From contig JAKAKJ010000012.1 of assembly GCA_021824575.1 (NCBI GenBank), positions 1 through 62,679 on the forward strand: a stretch of 62,679 nt of DNA. The letters run 5' to 3'. The DNA is from Chloroflexota bacterium (GTDB lineage Bacteria; Chloroflexota; Anaerolineae; Anaerolineales; Villigracilaceae). Below are positions 35,685 through 45,581 of the stretch, piece after piece. The notes below the pieces were generated by a model that was given only the letters and a program-made list of their open reading frames with translations, did not search any database and was not told where the DNA came from. Position 1 is the first letter of the stretch. The number at the start of each line of letters is the position of its first letter. A program made the translations under genes and the position numbers.

Positions 35685-37106
35685 TCATTTCACAAAATAT
35701 TTTTCTTCCACATCCTGCCATGTTTCTTTTGGCAAAAGCATAAATTTCGTCAGCGCCGGATGAACGCGGGCAATTTCATCATGGATTCGGTGCGCGATCT
35801 TGCGGATCGAAAAATGTGCGTTGGACGCGCCGCGCAACTGGCAGAGATGATAAGCCTCGCGCAAATTGAACTGCGCCAGCACGCGACGATAATATCCATT
35901 GGGGACAACATATTGCGCAACGCGCGGATTGAACTGATATAACTTTTCGTACGTCTCCGCCGCGGCCTTCATCGCCGCCTCATACTCGGACCCGAATCCG
36001 GCTTCCGTTATCAGACGCGGCGTCGCGTACCCGAGCCGCGTCGTCAGCATCTGCGGCGTCTGCGTCATCATGCGGTGACGTTTGAATTCAGCGTACGCGC
36101 CCTGATCCATGACCAGATCGAATGTGTAGATCGCATATTCCAACTCGCGCAGCGGAATATCGTGTTCGCCAAGCTTGCCAAGCAGAGACTCAACGAGGTC
36201 AGCGCGCATCGCATCAGGAAGAGACCTGACGTGCATCAGTGCATCTTCAAAAGGCATTTCACCGAAGCGATATAACGCCGCGGCAAGGACTCTATTTTCT
36301 CCATCTTTGTCATACCTGACCAACTCACACCAATCTTCCACTACCCCTTCCCTTTCTCTATCAGATGGGAAAGAAGATGTGAGGGAAAGATCGCGCATGG
36401 TTTCCATCAAATACGGCGCAGCATCTGCATACTTCACCAGCGTGGGGACTTCGCTCTTCGCAACATCCTTGACCTGTTCTCCGATCTCGCGCACTTCGGC
36501 CAATTCATGCGACAACATTTTGCGGATCACGTTTTCGAGCACGCGCGCGTTGGCTGTCATGCCGACATTTGCCAGAGACGCGGCGGGCAACAGAAAGCGG
36601 CAAACATCCACATACTGCGAGCGCAGGCGGCGATCCATCGCTTCATCGGATTCGTTCTCGCGGCGCTGGGCGCGCTTCAGGACGAGAGTCCGCGCGGGAT
36701 CGAGCGAACCGTTATAAGTCCGGAACAAGAGGCGGCATGTCGCGATAAATTCGTCACGCAGAGGATGACCGTCCAATTCAGTGGGAACGAAGAAATTATC
36801 CGTCCCCCATTTTTGATAACGCGTGGATTTCTCGGTGTATGACGCGAGCCGATTTGATTCGATGCTTTCGATTGCAAGCCGCGAGACGTTTTCAAAAGCG
36901 ATATGCAAAACCGCGTGTTCCGCCACCGACGCGTGCCCGTATCCCACCACCCACTTCTCATGGAATTGCGCGGACTTTTCTTCGGTCAGCCCGGCGGCAA
37001 TCTCGCGAAACGATTCTGGCGAGCGCGATGTTTTTGCAAAGGCAACCGCGATCGTTTCGGGGCTGAGTTCTCTTGGCGATAACAAGTAAATTTGTCGGTC
37101 GGGCAT
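35685..37106 (-). CDS. duplicated ThyX-like (FAD-dependent thymidylate synthase) protein
   Basis: About 473 residues from an ATG with AGAGGAG upstream. Two ThyX-like halves are visible. The first has NRLASYTEKSTRYQKW near 85, close to the ThyX motif RHRxxSxNExSxRY but with SN in place of the first RH. The second has FKRHRMMTQTPQMLTTRLGY near 365, which keeps RHR but lacks the Ser. ThyX is about 220-250 residues in most bacteria, so this is a tandem form of the COG1351 group. It may make dTMP from dUMP with methylenetetrahydrofolate and FAD, possibly with a composite active site. No thyA is in the window. Confidence 0.75.
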   Translation of the reverse strand: MPDRQIYLLSPRELSPETIAVAFAKTSRSPESFREIAAGLTEEKSAQFHEKWVVGYGHASVAEHAVLHIAFENVSRLAIESIESNRLASYTEKSTRYQKWGTDNFFVPTELDGHPLRDEFIATCRLLFRTYNGSLDPARTLVLKRAQRRENESDEAMDRRLRSQYVDVCRFLLPAASLANVGMTANARVLENVIRKMLSHELAEVREIGEQVKDVAKSEVPTLVKYADAAPYLMETMRDLSLTSSFPSDREREGVVEDWCELVRYDKDGENRVLAAALYRFGEMPFEDALMHVRSLPDAMRADLVESLLGKLGEHDIPLRELEYAIYTFDLVMDQGAYAEFKRHRMMTQTPQMLTTRLGYATPRLITEAGFGSEYEAAMKAAAETYEKLYQFNPRVAQYVVPNGYYRRVLAQFNLREAYHLCQLRGASNAHFSIRKIAHRIHDEIARVHPALTKFMLLPKETWQDVEEKYFVK

Positions 37107-37224
37107 GGCGTCTCCTCTGGCGGTCGAGCTGATTACGTGTACTGCGTAACAATAATGGCAAGCAAGGCATTTTACCAAATTTATTTTTCAAGCCAAGGAA
37201 CAAGTACCTTTCATAAATCAGTAT

Positions 37225-37256
37225 AACAAAAGAAAAGGGCGGCCAATTGGCCGCCC
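37225..37256 (-). terminator. perfect-palindrome terminator
   Basis: GGGCGGCCAATTGGCCGCCC (37237-37256) is a 20-base perfect palindrome followed on the minus strand by TTTTCTTTTG. It starts just after the stop codon of the four-helix membrane protein at 37261. Confidence 0.8.
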
Positions 37257-37260
37257 GAAT

Positions 37261-37803
37261 TTATGAAACGCCGATGTCGCGTGGAAAGTCCGATATAGCC
37301 GGCGCTGGCGCGAGCTTCTGCAATTTGTTAAGAGCTTGAAGACCCGAGAAGAGTCCCCACAAAAAGAAAAGATGGAAGGCAAACGCGAGCCAATCGCCAA
37401 ATGCCAGCATGATGAGCGCATCGAGTCCGTAAAGGATCATGCCGGTAAGAAATGCCCAGCGATGGCCCTTGCCCGCGAAATAACCAAAGATCGCGACGAT
37501 GCCGGAGATCACCACGCTCAATACCAGGCCAACGACTGTTGCAATCGTCGCTATATCGGGAGCCGTCTTCCCAATCCCAATTGCGATGCCGTCAATCAGT
37601 TGCGTGATCGCCAGACCAATCACGAACGTCAGGCCGCCATTGAAGGCCGAGATCAGTGAGTTGACAACGGACAACCCCGCGATGAAATAAAAATTGCTTG
37701 CGCCCGATTTAACGCGGCGCTGAAGATTGACAAGCGCCACCGCCTGATTCAATTGCTGTTGATTTGCAAACATCGGAGATTGTGATGGAGCAGACTGGTT
37801 CAT
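37261..37803 (-). CDS. integral membrane protein of unknown function
   Basis: About 180 residues from an ATG with GAAGGGA upstream. A polar N-terminus rich in Gln and Ser is followed by four hydrophobic segments (about 40-65, 70-90, 95-120 and 125-155): FYFIAGLSVVNSLISAF, FVIGLAITQLIDGIAIG, and so on. No known domain recognised. It is monocistronic, with a terminator directly behind it. Confidence 0.7.
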   Translation of the reverse strand: MNQSAPSQSPMFANQQQLNQAVALVNLQRRVKSGASNFYFIAGLSVVNSLISAFNGGLTFVIGLAITQLIDGIAIGIGKTAPDIATIATVVGLVLSVVISGIVAIFGYFAGKGHRWAFLTGMILYGLDALIMLAFGDWLAFAFHLFFLWGLFSGLQALNKLQKLAPAPAISDFPRDIGVS

Positions 37804-37881
37804 TTTATTTTCCCTTCGTGAATTGTTTTGAACAATGTACAACAGAACGCAATCAAAGTCAACAGGACTTTTGTGGCGTTC

Positions 37882-38805
37882 TCATTGCAACCGCAAAACT
37901 TCACGCGTCCGCTTTACGTCATTGTGCATTTGTTCGACCAGCGCGTCCACAGAATTAAATTTCAATTCATCACGCAAGCGCGCGACGAATTCCAGCCGGA
38001 CATCCTCGCCGTAAATATCCTGATCGAAATCGAGCAGATACGCTTCGACCATCGGCTTCTTCGCATCATTCTCGAACGTGGGCCGGAGTCCGATATTGAC
38101 AGCCGCGGCGCGCTTCGCGCCTTTCGTCCATGCCCAGCAGACATAAATCCCGTTGGACGGAATCAATTTTTCTTCAGGATATTGCATGTTGGCAGTCGGG
38201 AAATTAATCTTGCGCCCGCGCCCGTCTCCGTGAATGACGGGGCCGTGCAAAGTGTATGGATGTCCGAGCAATTTGGCGGCATCCGCCACATCGCCCAGCG
38301 AAACCAATTTGCGGATTTCGGTTGACGAGACCACGCCGCTTTCATCGCTGACGGCTTCGATTACTTCGGCGGTGTAATCCAATTCGCGTCCAAGTTCCGC
38401 AAGACGCGCCGCATTGCCCTCGCGGCCTTTCCCGAGCGCAAAATCATAACCCATCAACAAATGTTTTACGCCGAGATGCCGCTTCAACCCAGAGACAAAT
38501 TCGCGCGCCGATAAATTTGCAACGGATAAATCGAACGGGTGTGTCACAACAAAATCCACGCCGTATGAGCCGAGCAATTCAGCGCGTTCATCAGGTGTGG
38601 TGAGGCATTTGACTTCGCCGCGTCCCAAAACCGTGGCTGGATGCGGCCAGAACGTCAACACAACAGCAGGCGTATTGACTTTATGTGCGCCGGCTGTCAA
38701 TTTCTTGATGATCTGCTGGTGACCGCGATGGACGCCGTCGAAGACGCCAACCGTCAGCCAGCTGTTTTGCAAGTGAAGTTCATTCAGGGAATGAGCGTGG
38801 TTCAT
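37882..38805 (-). CDS. ribF: bifunctional riboflavin kinase / FAD synthetase
   Basis: About 307 residues. N-terminal FAD synthetase half: VGVFDGVHRGHQQII and LTFWPHPATVLG near the start, with FSDESGVVSST-like ST motif (SGVVSSTEIR). C-terminal riboflavin kinase half: GHPYTLHGPVIHGDGRGRK and INFPTANM. It phosphorylates riboflavin to FMN and adenylates FMN to FAD. It is the last gene of the nusA operon, as in many bacteria. The start was set at MNHAHSLNEL because sequence upstream of it is not conserved in kind. Confidence 0.93.
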   Translation of the reverse strand: MNHAHSLNELHLQNSWLTVGVFDGVHRGHQQIIKKLTAGAHKVNTPAVVLTFWPHPATVLGRGEVKCLTTPDERAELLGSYGVDFVVTHPFDLSVANLSAREFVSGLKRHLGVKHLLMGYDFALGKGREGNAARLAELGRELDYTAEVIEAVSDESGVVSSTEIRKLVSLGDVADAAKLLGHPYTLHGPVIHGDGRGRKINFPTANMQYPEEKLIPSNGIYVCWAWTKGAKRAAAVNIGLRPTFENDAKKPMVEAYLLDFDQDIYGEDVRLEFVARLRDELKFNSVDALVEQMHNDVKRTREVLRLQ

Positions 38806-38873
38806 TCTAAAATATAAGGGACGCGGCAATTGTAAACTTGCCCCGGCGCAAATGTCAGGGAGCGCGAACGAGA

Positions 38874-38905
38874 GACGCAAAGGTTTTTATCATGTCCTTT
38901 GCGTC
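38874..38905. repeat. 10-base inverted repeat between truB and ribF
   Basis: GACGCAAAGG and CCTTTGCGTC are perfect arms with a 12-base loop. No T-run follows, so it may be an RNA processing or stabilising hairpin in the operon rather than a terminator. Confidence 0.5.
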
Positions 38906-38924
38906 CTTCCTGATTGGATTCTAT

Positions 38925-39842
38925 TTACGAGAAGAATACTTTCTTCGGCTGCCACTCCGGCTCGCCGGTTTCGCCGGTGACCAGATCCATCAACGCGACC
39001 AGCTCGCCTTGCGTGCTGACGCCGCGCACCAGTCCGGGTTGGGCATCCGCCGCAGCTTTGACGCGGTGTCCGTGGCGCACATCTTCCACTTCATCAGGGC
39101 TGAGTTCAATCGCGGGCCATTCGGCCAATGCTTCCGCGGCTGGAATCAAATATTGATACCAGTTGCCGGCGTGAAAGGCTTCCTGCAATTTTCTCAACGG
39201 TGTGGCATCGCGCAACGAGAAGCGTCCGCTCTTGGTTCGGCGCAGACCGACCAAATATGCGCCGCACCCGAGTGTGTTGCCAAGATCATTCGCCAGCGAA
39301 CGAACATACGTCCCAGACGAACAATGCACGTCAATCACCACTTCGGGCGGTGCCCATTCAAGAACCTCGAGATGATGAACCGTTATCTTGCGCGGAAGCA
39401 ATTCCACTTCCTCACCCTGACGCGCCATTTCGTAGGCTTTGCGTCCCTGCACTTTGACGGCGGAATAAGGCGGCGGAGTCTGCTCGATTTCACCAATAAA
39501 GGTCTTCAATACTTTCTCAAACTGATCTTCGGTAACATCAACCGGTTCACCTGAGCGAGTAAACTTTCCATCTGCATCGAAGGTATCGGTCGTGGACCCA
39601 AGCCGGATGATCGCCTGATAACGTTTATCCGAGGCCGAAACAAATTCACTCAAACGGACCGCCGGACCCACGAGGACCACCAGCACACCCGAAGCGCGCG
39701 GATCAAGTGTTCCCGTATGTCCTGCCCGGCGCAAACCCGTTCCATTGCGGATTGCCTGCACCACATCATGCGATGTCATGCCGACCGGTTTATCCACAAC
39801 CAGAACGCCGGAGATGGCGTTCTTTACATCTTGACTATCCAT
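38925..39842 (-). CDS. truB: tRNA pseudouridine(55) synthase
   Basis: 305 residues. VVDKPVGMTSHDVVQAIR at the N-terminus, then catalytic GHTGTLDPRASGVL with the active Asp, YQAIIRLGSTTDTFDADG, and the KVQGRKAYEMARQG and RSLANDLG motifs. The C-terminal part (about 225-305) forms a small PUA-like extension. It makes pseudouridine 55 in the T-loop of tRNAs. Operon position between nrnA and ribF is standard. Confidence 0.95.
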   Translation of the reverse strand: MDSQDVKNAISGVLVVDKPVGMTSHDVVQAIRNGTGLRRAGHTGTLDPRASGVLVVLVGPAVRLSEFVSASDKRYQAIIRLGSTTDTFDADGKFTRSGEPVDVTEDQFEKVLKTFIGEIEQTPPPYSAVKVQGRKAYEMARQGEEVELLPRKITVHHLEVLEWAPPEVVIDVHCSSGTYVRSLANDLGNTLGCGAYLVGLRRTKSGRFSLRDATPLRKLQEAFHAGNWYQYLIPAAEALAEWPAIELSPDEVEDVRHGHRVKAAADAQPGLVRGVSTQGELVALMDLVTGETGEPEWQPKKVFFS

Positions 39843-39903
39843 CTTTCTTTCCTCCTATGTCTGTTTGAAAATTCGGACATTCGTGTCCTATTTTATTATA
39901 TGC

Positions 39904-40860
39904 TCAAGGCATTAACAACTGATGAGTAGCCTTCAGCACCGATTCGCAAACCTCATCCAACGTGCCTTCCACATCCGCACCCGCTGCGGCCGCGTGACCG
40001 CCGCCGCCGAATTGCACGGCAAGCGGTGAGACATCAATGCCTGTCTCCAATGCCCGCCACGAAACTTTTACACGATGATCATTTTGCTCGACGAAGATCA
40101 AACCAATCTTGAAGTCATCAATCGCGGAAATGATGTTGATCAAATCTGCGTCATCATTGCCGGAATAGCCCGCGATCCTTCGATCCTCCAATGTTAGCGT
40201 GCTCCAGACGACGCTATCCTTCCTTTGCAAATTTGATAGACCCCCACCCCAATAACGCGTTGCTTCAAACGAACGGCGGACGAGTCCGCGCATGTACAGT
40301 TCGGGCATATCCACACCGGTTTCCATGAGCATCGCGGCCTGGCGCAGCGCTTCGGGCGTGATATTGGATGTGCGAAAGCCCAGCGTGTCGGTAATGATGC
40401 CCGTCAACAGCGCGGCAGCCACGGGCTTCGTGATCTGGTAACCCCAGGCCGGAAGATGATTGGTGAGGATGGCAGCAGTAGCCACTTCTTCGCCTTCGAT
40501 CAGATTCAGCTTTCCAAATTTTTCGTTGGTGATGTGATGATCAATATTGATGTCGGGCTGTCCGGCAGATTCGAATGGCTTGCCGGTACGTTTAAAGTCG
40601 GCGCAATCCAGGGTTACAAAAGTATCGAACGCCCCGTCAACTTTGGTCTTGATTTGACTTGCGCCTTCAAGATGTCTAAAAGAGGAGGGGACGCCGTCCG
40701 CTAAAACCATCTGCACTTTTTTGCCCGCTTGTTGAAGCGCCAATCCAAATCCAAGAAGCGCGCCGACCGCGTCGCCGTCGGGCCGGACGTGCGAGGCAAC
40801 AAGCACGTTCCTGGCGTCATTCAATCTGGCTTGAATGGCTTTGTTCAGTGATTCATTCAT
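39904..40860 (-). CDS. nrnA: DHH-family phosphoesterase (oligoribonuclease / pAp phosphatase)
   Basis: 318 residues: VLVASHVRPDGDAVGALLG, DCADFKR, DHH motif NIDHHITN, and DHHA1 end with FGGGGHAAAAGADVEG. This matches NrnA, which degrades short RNAs and dephosphorylates pAp. It lies between rbfA and truB, the usual place of this gene in Gram-positive-like operons. Confidence 0.93.
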   Translation of the reverse strand: MNESLNKAIQARLNDARNVLVASHVRPDGDAVGALLGFGLALQQAGKKVQMVLADGVPSSFRHLEGASQIKTKVDGAFDTFVTLDCADFKRTGKPFESAGQPDINIDHHITNEKFGKLNLIEGEEVATAAILTNHLPAWGYQITKPVAAALLTGIITDTLGFRTSNITPEALRQAAMLMETGVDMPELYMRGLVRRSFEATRYWGGGLSNLQRKDSVVWSTLTLEDRRIAGYSGNDDADLINIISAIDDFKIGLIFVEQNDHRVKVSWRALETGIDVSPLAVQFGGGGHAAAAGADVEGTLDEVCESVLKATHQLLMP

Positions 40861-40911
40861 AAATTTAAGAGCCCTCTGTGTTTTTAGTAGTCGTTATAAC
40901 CGGTTCAAAAG

Positions 40912-41280
40912 TTACGGCTTGCCAGCAGAATTTCCCTTCTGGCGTATTTCAGCCAGGACCTTCTCGATGCGATCCGCATTCTCAGGTGTGGGGTCCCAGT
41001 GAAAGCGCAGGCGTGGAAAAACCCGCAGGTCCACGCGCCCGGCCAAAGTCCGACGAATGAAACCGCTGGCTGATTCTAACCCATTTAAAATTTCCTTCGA
41101 ACGAATTGTCCCTTCAACCGCCGAAACGAAAATATCCGCGTATGTCAGTTCCTTGTCTACTTTAACATCGGTCACATAAATCAGCTGTAAACGCGGATCG
41201 CTGATCTCGCGTATCAGCATGTCCGAAAATTCCTGGCGGATGCGATCCGCAATGCGTTGAAGGCGAAGTCCTGAAGGCAT
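40912..41280 (-). CDS. rbfA: ribosome-binding factor A
   Basis: 122 residues: RLQRIADRIRQEFSDMLIRE, the ISDPRLQLIYVTDVKVDKEL core and the LRVFPRLRFHWDPTPENADR end are the full RbfA pattern. It helps the late maturation of the 30S subunit. Preceded by infB with a 70-base gap. Confidence 0.95.
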   Translation of the reverse strand: MPSGLRLQRIADRIRQEFSDMLIREISDPRLQLIYVTDVKVDKELTYADIFVSAVEGTIRSKEILNGLESASGFIRRTLAGRVDLRVFPRLRFHWDPTPENADRIEKVLAEIRQKGNSAGKP

Positions 41281-41350
41281 ATCTTATTCCATCACAAAAA
41301 GCAAAGAGCATGATTAAAAGTTATATGCTTTTTATGTAGGTGCAAAATCG

Positions 41351-43120
41351 TCATCCATTCTTTTCCAAAACATAACAGATCAACAGGTCACCAGTTTGAA
41401 TGTCGTTGAAGTTCTTGAAGCCAACGCCGCATTCGAAGCCGGTGCGGATTTCGCGCACGTCCTCCTTTTCGTGGCGAAGCGAAGCCATCTCACCTTCATA
41501 GACGAGGTCAGTGCCGCGAAACAAACGCACTTTCGCGTTGCGGCGCAGTTCGCCTTCGGTGACGCGGCAGCCCGCCACGCGCCCCAGTTTGGACGCGGAG
41601 AACACAGCCAGCACGGTGGCGCGTCCGATTACTTTTTCAACGACCTCCGGCTCGAGCATGCCTTTAAGTGCCTTTTCGATATCTTCCGCCATGCGATAGA
41701 TGATGTCATAAAGCCGGATCGAAACGCCTTCCGACTCTGCCAGCCGGCGCGCTGAAACATCGGCCTGCACGTTGAAGCCAATCACAATTGCTTTCGATGC
41801 CGAGGCCAGCATCACATCGTTCTCGCCAATGTTGCCGGTTTCAGCATAAAGGATATTGACGCCGATTTCACCTTTGCCGAGTTTTTTCAATTCGAGCAGA
41901 AGCGGTTCGAGCGAACCTTGCACGTCAGCTTTGACGATCAATTGCAATTCCCTGGTTTCGCCGGATTGGACACTGGCAAACAAATCTTCAAGCGAGACTT
42001 TCTTCCGAGCCTGGACCTGTGACTTTTCCGTGTTCACGCGCTCAGCAACAATGGTCCGCGCATCCCGTTCCGAAGCGACTACCTGGAATACGTCGCCCGC
42101 GGCGGGAACATCATTCAATCCCATCACGGAGACCGGTGTGGACGGCGCGGCCTTCTTGACCGGTTTACCTTTGTAATCGGTAATGGCTTTCATGCGGCCA
42201 TACGATTTTCCAGCCACGACAATATCACCGGCTTCGAGCGTTCCATTCTGGACGAGAAGCGTGGCAATCGTGCCTTTGGATTTGTCCACTTCAGCCTCGA
42301 TGACCGTTCCCATGACCTTGCCGGATGGATTCGCGCGGATGTCCATGTTATCGGCCACGAGCAAAATACCTTCGAGCAAATCGTCAATTCCCTGTTTCTG
42401 TTTTGCAGAAACAGGGACAACCATCGTGCTGCCGCCCCAGTCATCAGGGACAAGTTCAAGTTCAGCCAATTGTTGTTTTACGCGTTCGGGATTCGAGTTG
42501 GGCTTGTCAATTTTGTTCAGCGCCACAATGATTGGAACACGCGCCGCTTTGGCATGAGCAATCGCCTCCTTCGTTTGCGGCATCACGCCATCATCCGCAG
42601 CGACCACCAAAATGACAATGTCCGCGCCCTGCGCGCCGCGCGCGCGCATTGCCGTGAACGCGGCGTGACCGGGTGTATCGAGAAATGTGATTGTGCGTCC
42701 CTTCTTCTCAACCTGATAAGCACCGATGTGCTGTGTAATACCGCCCGCTTCGCCAGCAGCCACATCCGTCTGACGGATTGCATCGAGCAGTGAAGTCTTT
42801 CCATGATCCACGTGGCCGAGAATCGTCACCACTGGCGGACGAACCACCAGCTTCGACGCGTCTTCGTCAGCGATCAGGCGCCGCCAGAGCGGAACTTCGC
42901 CAACTTCCTCTTTCTTGACTTCTTCCATCGCTTCGGGAACAGCATCGAATCCATATTCGGCCACCACAATCGCCGCGGTATCAAAATCCACGGATTGATT
43001 GATGCTGGCCATCACACCATTCGACATCAATTTCTTAATGATCTCAATGGGGCTTTTCTCAACTTTTTGCGCCAGGTCGCGAATGACAATGCTGGCAGGA
43101 AGTTCAATATTTTTATTCAT
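41351..43120 (-). CDS. infB: translation initiation factor IF-2, short form
   Basis: 589 residues. One IF2_N domain (about 5-60), linker, G domain with GHVDHGKT (G1), DTPGHAAF (G3) and NKIDK (G4), then domains II-IV ending [16 protein letters not shown]. Many bacterial IF-2 proteins have 700-1000 residues because of long N-terminal extensions; here the extension is nearly absent, as in several Chloroflexota-type proteins. It places initiator tRNA on the 30S subunit. GGAGGTGG precedes the ATG. Confidence 0.97.
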   Translation of the reverse strand: MNKNIELPASIVIRDLAQKVEKSPIEIIKKLMSNGVMASINQSVDFDTAAIVVAEYGFDAVPEAMEEVKKEEVGEVPLWRRLIADEDASKLVVRPPVVTILGHVDHGKTSLLDAIRQTDVAAGEAGGITQHIGAYQVEKKGRTITFLDTPGHAAFTAMRARGAQGADIVILVVAADDGVMPQTKEAIAHAKAARVPIIVALNKIDKPNSNPERVKQQLAELELVPDDWGGSTMVVPVSAKQKQGIDDLLEGILLVADNMDIRANPSGKVMGTVIEAEVDKSKGTIATLLVQNGTLEAGDIVVAGKSYGRMKAITDYKGKPVKKAAPSTPVSVMGLNDVPAAGDVFQVVASERDARTIVAERVNTEKSQVQARKKVSLEDLFASVQSGETRELQLIVKADVQGSLEPLLLELKKLGKGEIGVNILYAETGNIGENDVMLASASKAIVIGFNVQADVSARRLAESEGVSIRLYDIIYRMAEDIEKALKGMLEPEVVEKVIGRATVLAVFSASKLGRVAGCRVTEGELRRNAKVRLFRGTDLVYEGEMASLRHEKEDVREIRTGFECGVGFKNFNDIQTGDLLICYVLEKNG

Positions 43121-43206
43121 GGGCCACCTCCGAATTCCAAATTATCGAATCAGCAACCTTCCGCTTGCAGATTCACCCTGACGATGGCCTATGAACCGTC
43201 AAGTCA

Positions 43207-43530
43207 TCACATAGCCGATTCGCCAGGCTCCGCTTCGGGGAGCGTGTTCATAAAATCTTGTAAGCGTTCGCGGTCCACCGCGGTCAGCTGGACTTTGAGG
43301 GCATGCGATAAAGTACCCTTCAATCCAGCTTCCCAGCAGGAGCGGCGGTCGTGCAAATATGCGCCGCGTCCGGCAAGTTTGCCCGTCGGGTCAACCACCA
43401 CCCCATCCGCCGTGCGGACGATGCGTACCAGTTGGCGTTTCGCCATCACAGTACGGCATCCCACACAGGTTCGTTGGGGAATGTGCTTCACGCGTTGAAC
43501 AGGTTTCTTCGACACCTTTTTATTCGTCAC
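43207..43530 (-). CDS. ylxR: YlxR-type RNA-binding protein
   Basis: 107 residues: IPQRTCVGCRTVMAKRQLVRIV then GRGAYLHDRRSCWEAGLKG is the DUF448 signature. It has a basic N-terminus. YlxR lies between nusA and infB in most operons of this type and has been linked to RNase P and to transcription control. No L7Ae-like gene follows. Confidence 0.92.
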   Translation of the reverse strand: MTNKKVSKKPVQRVKHIPQRTCVGCRTVMAKRQLVRIVRTADGVVVDPTGKLAGRGAYLHDRRSCWEAGLKGTLSHALKVQLTAVDRERLQDFMNTLPEAEPGESAM

Positions 43531-43567
43531 TGCGATGCAGCCATTCCATCACCGCAACAACAATAAT

Positions 43568-45442
43568 TTATTCTTCGACTTCAAATCCGTCGTCGCCGCG
43601 TTTGTGCTTCTTGCGGCCAACGACTTCGCCGAGTTCTTCATCGAGCACCAACTCGACGCCTTTCTTTTTCTGCTTCTTACCTTTTTTCTTTTTATCTTCC
43701 TCTTCATCGCCAGCGGCAGCGGACTGGAAGATTTCCGGCTTCATCTTGAACAACTCATCCAGCGAGACGCCGTCCTTGGCATTCTCATCCTCGACTTCCT
43801 CTTCCGCCTCTTTCTGGACTTTGGCCGGCTTTTGCGGAACTGGCTCTTCTCCCGCCGGGACAGCGACCGGCTCAACCTCTGCAGCTTCGGCTGGCGCCTC
43901 TTCCGCAGCAACCAGGACTGGGGCTGCTTCCGCCGGAACCTCCGGGAATTTCAACGCCGCAACTTGTTCTTCGATGTTCTGCATGGCTTTCGGGCCAATG
44001 CCAGGCAAACCCAATACTCTGTTGGCGTCCGTCTTCAGCGACATCAGCAAATCGCCAACAGTTTCAAATCCGGCCTCGACCAAAATATTGAAGACGTGTT
44101 CCTTAAGCTCCATCTGCTCGAGCGGCATGGCAAATGCAACGGACGGCACTTCAGCCCGGGCCGCGGCGACCCGTTCTTCGTCCGCGCGAGCCGCTTCTTC
44201 CTTGATCTCCGTTGTGCGGCGTTCGACGCGATCCACAAATTGACCAAGCGCTGTATATTCTTCCGGCGTGACGGGACGATTCTCCGCTTTCTTCGCGAGA
44301 ATCTCTTCGATCTGCGGAATCATCTCGGCCGCCGTAGGAAGCGCAGCAGCGAGTTCAGAATCCTTTTGGAGTTTGGCGAGCGCATCACCCGCGGCTTCCA
44401 CCACGGACTTGATATCAATGCGCCATCCGGTAAGTTTTGCGGCAAGGCGCGCATTCTGTCCATCGCGTCCAATCGCAAGGCTGAGTTGATCTTCCATCAC
44501 AACAACGGTCGCCGTACGATTGCCTTCGACCTCATTCAAATACACACCGCTGACGCGCGCCGGACTGATGGCCTTGGAAATATACACGACCGGATCGGAA
44601 TCCCACTGGATAATATCAATCTTCTCATCGTGCAATTCTTTGACGATGGCTTGAATGCGGACACCTTTGACACCCACGCACGCGCCGACCGGATCAACGC
44701 CCTGCTGTGTTGCAGACACAGCAACCTTGGCGCGCGCACCCGGTTCGCGCGCAATAGCGCGGATTTCAACGATGCCGTGATAAATTTCCGGGACCTCGTT
44801 TTCCAGCAAGCGCCGCAGGAAGTTGCGATGTGCGCGCGACAAAATAATTTGCGGGCCGCGCGATCCATCCTTGACTTCGAGCACGACAGCTCGAATGCGA
44901 TCATGAAGTTTGAAGCGTTCAGACGGGATTTTTTGGTTGCCGGGCAAAATCCCTTCGGCCTTCATATCCAGTCCCACTGTGGTGGTTTGCGAGTTGGTCG
45001 CCTGCACCAAACCAGAAACAATCTCGCCGGTCTGACGCGCGAAATAATCCATCTGGGCGAAGCGTTCGGCTTCGCGGATACGCTGTTGGATGACTTGCCG
45101 GGCTGTTTGCGCGGCGACGCGCCCAAAGTCGGCGGGCGTTGATTCGACGATCACCATGTCGCCCAATTGCGCTTCGGGATTCACCTTGCGCGCTTCTTCG
45201 AGCAGCACTTCGGTTTTGTCTTCCTGAACATCTTCGACGACTTCTTTTTCCGCAAAGATGGTTACTTTTCCAGTTTCGGGATCCACCTTGGCTTCCACGT
45301 GCTGGGCTGTTGAGGCGTTGACCGCCCGCCGATAAGCAGAAACCATGGCGGATTCAATCGCGCCAAGGATGATATCCCTCGACAATTGTTTTTCTTCCAG
45401 CACTTCATTGAAAGCCAGCGCGAACTCGTTTTTCGTGGTCAT
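43568..45442 (-). CDS. nusA: transcription factor NusA with acidic/basic tail
   Basis: About 624 residues from the ATG preceded by AAGGT. N-terminal RNAP-binding domain (1-130), S1 domain (about 135-200), KH1/KH2 with GACVGVKGVRIQAIVKEL and AIGRDGQNARLAAKLTG (about 240-350). After the KH region there is a helix-hairpin-helix repeat (GFETVGDLLMSLK and LGLPGIGPKAMQNIE) and then a long tail rich in Ala, Glu and Lys (EAEEEVEDENAKDG, DKKKKGKKQKKKG). NusA affects pausing, termination and antitermination. The usual rimP gene is not upstream; the operon starts here. Confidence 0.95.
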   Translation of the reverse strand: MTTKNEFALAFNEVLEEKQLSRDIILGAIESAMVSAYRRAVNASTAQHVEAKVDPETGKVTIFAEKEVVEDVQEDKTEVLLEEARKVNPEAQLGDMVIVESTPADFGRVAAQTARQVIQQRIREAERFAQMDYFARQTGEIVSGLVQATNSQTTTVGLDMKAEGILPGNQKIPSERFKLHDRIRAVVLEVKDGSRGPQIILSRAHRNFLRRLLENEVPEIYHGIVEIRAIAREPGARAKVAVSATQQGVDPVGACVGVKGVRIQAIVKELHDEKIDIIQWDSDPVVYISKAISPARVSGVYLNEVEGNRTATVVVMEDQLSLAIGRDGQNARLAAKLTGWRIDIKSVVEAAGDALAKLQKDSELAAALPTAAEMIPQIEEILAKKAENRPVTPEEYTALGQFVDRVERRTTEIKEEAARADEERVAAARAEVPSVAFAMPLEQMELKEHVFNILVEAGFETVGDLLMSLKTDANRVLGLPGIGPKAMQNIEEQVAALKFPEVPAEAAPVLVAAEEAPAEAAEVEPVAVPAGEEPVPQKPAKVQKEAEEEVEDENAKDGVSLDELFKMKPEIFQSAAAGDEEEDKKKKGKKQKKKGVELVLDEELGEVVGRKKHKRGDDGFEVEE

Positions 45443-45569
45443 GCTACCTTGCTCCGTAAATTGTTCCTTATACAAGCAGAAAAGTGGGGGTTGCCCACTT
45501 CTCGACGCCTTCGATATTGACGTTCCTTGCGGCGGTGATTCTAGCATAGGGTCGTGAACTTGGCAAGAT

Positions 45570-45575
45570 TATAAT
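45570..45575 (+). promoter_or_regulatory. TATAAT box 6 bases before a methyltransferase start
   Basis: Perfect TATAAT with 6 bases to the ATG at 45582 and no ribosome binding site. It is the clearest leaderless-type start in the window. The nusA promoter must lie in the same 139-base divergent region. Confidence 0.55.
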
Positions 45576-45581
45576 TGCCGC

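Noticed and set aside
37882-38805. FMN riboswitch near ribF
   Set aside because: ribF is an internal operon gene here, and the truB-ribF gap of about 120 bases holds only a simple hairpin without the conserved RFN element.
43535-45142. A 535-codon open frame on the plus strand opposite nusA
   Set aside because: It lies wholly antisense to nusA, which has clear domains; its translation has no recognisable motif and a biased composition typical of the opposite strand of a real gene.
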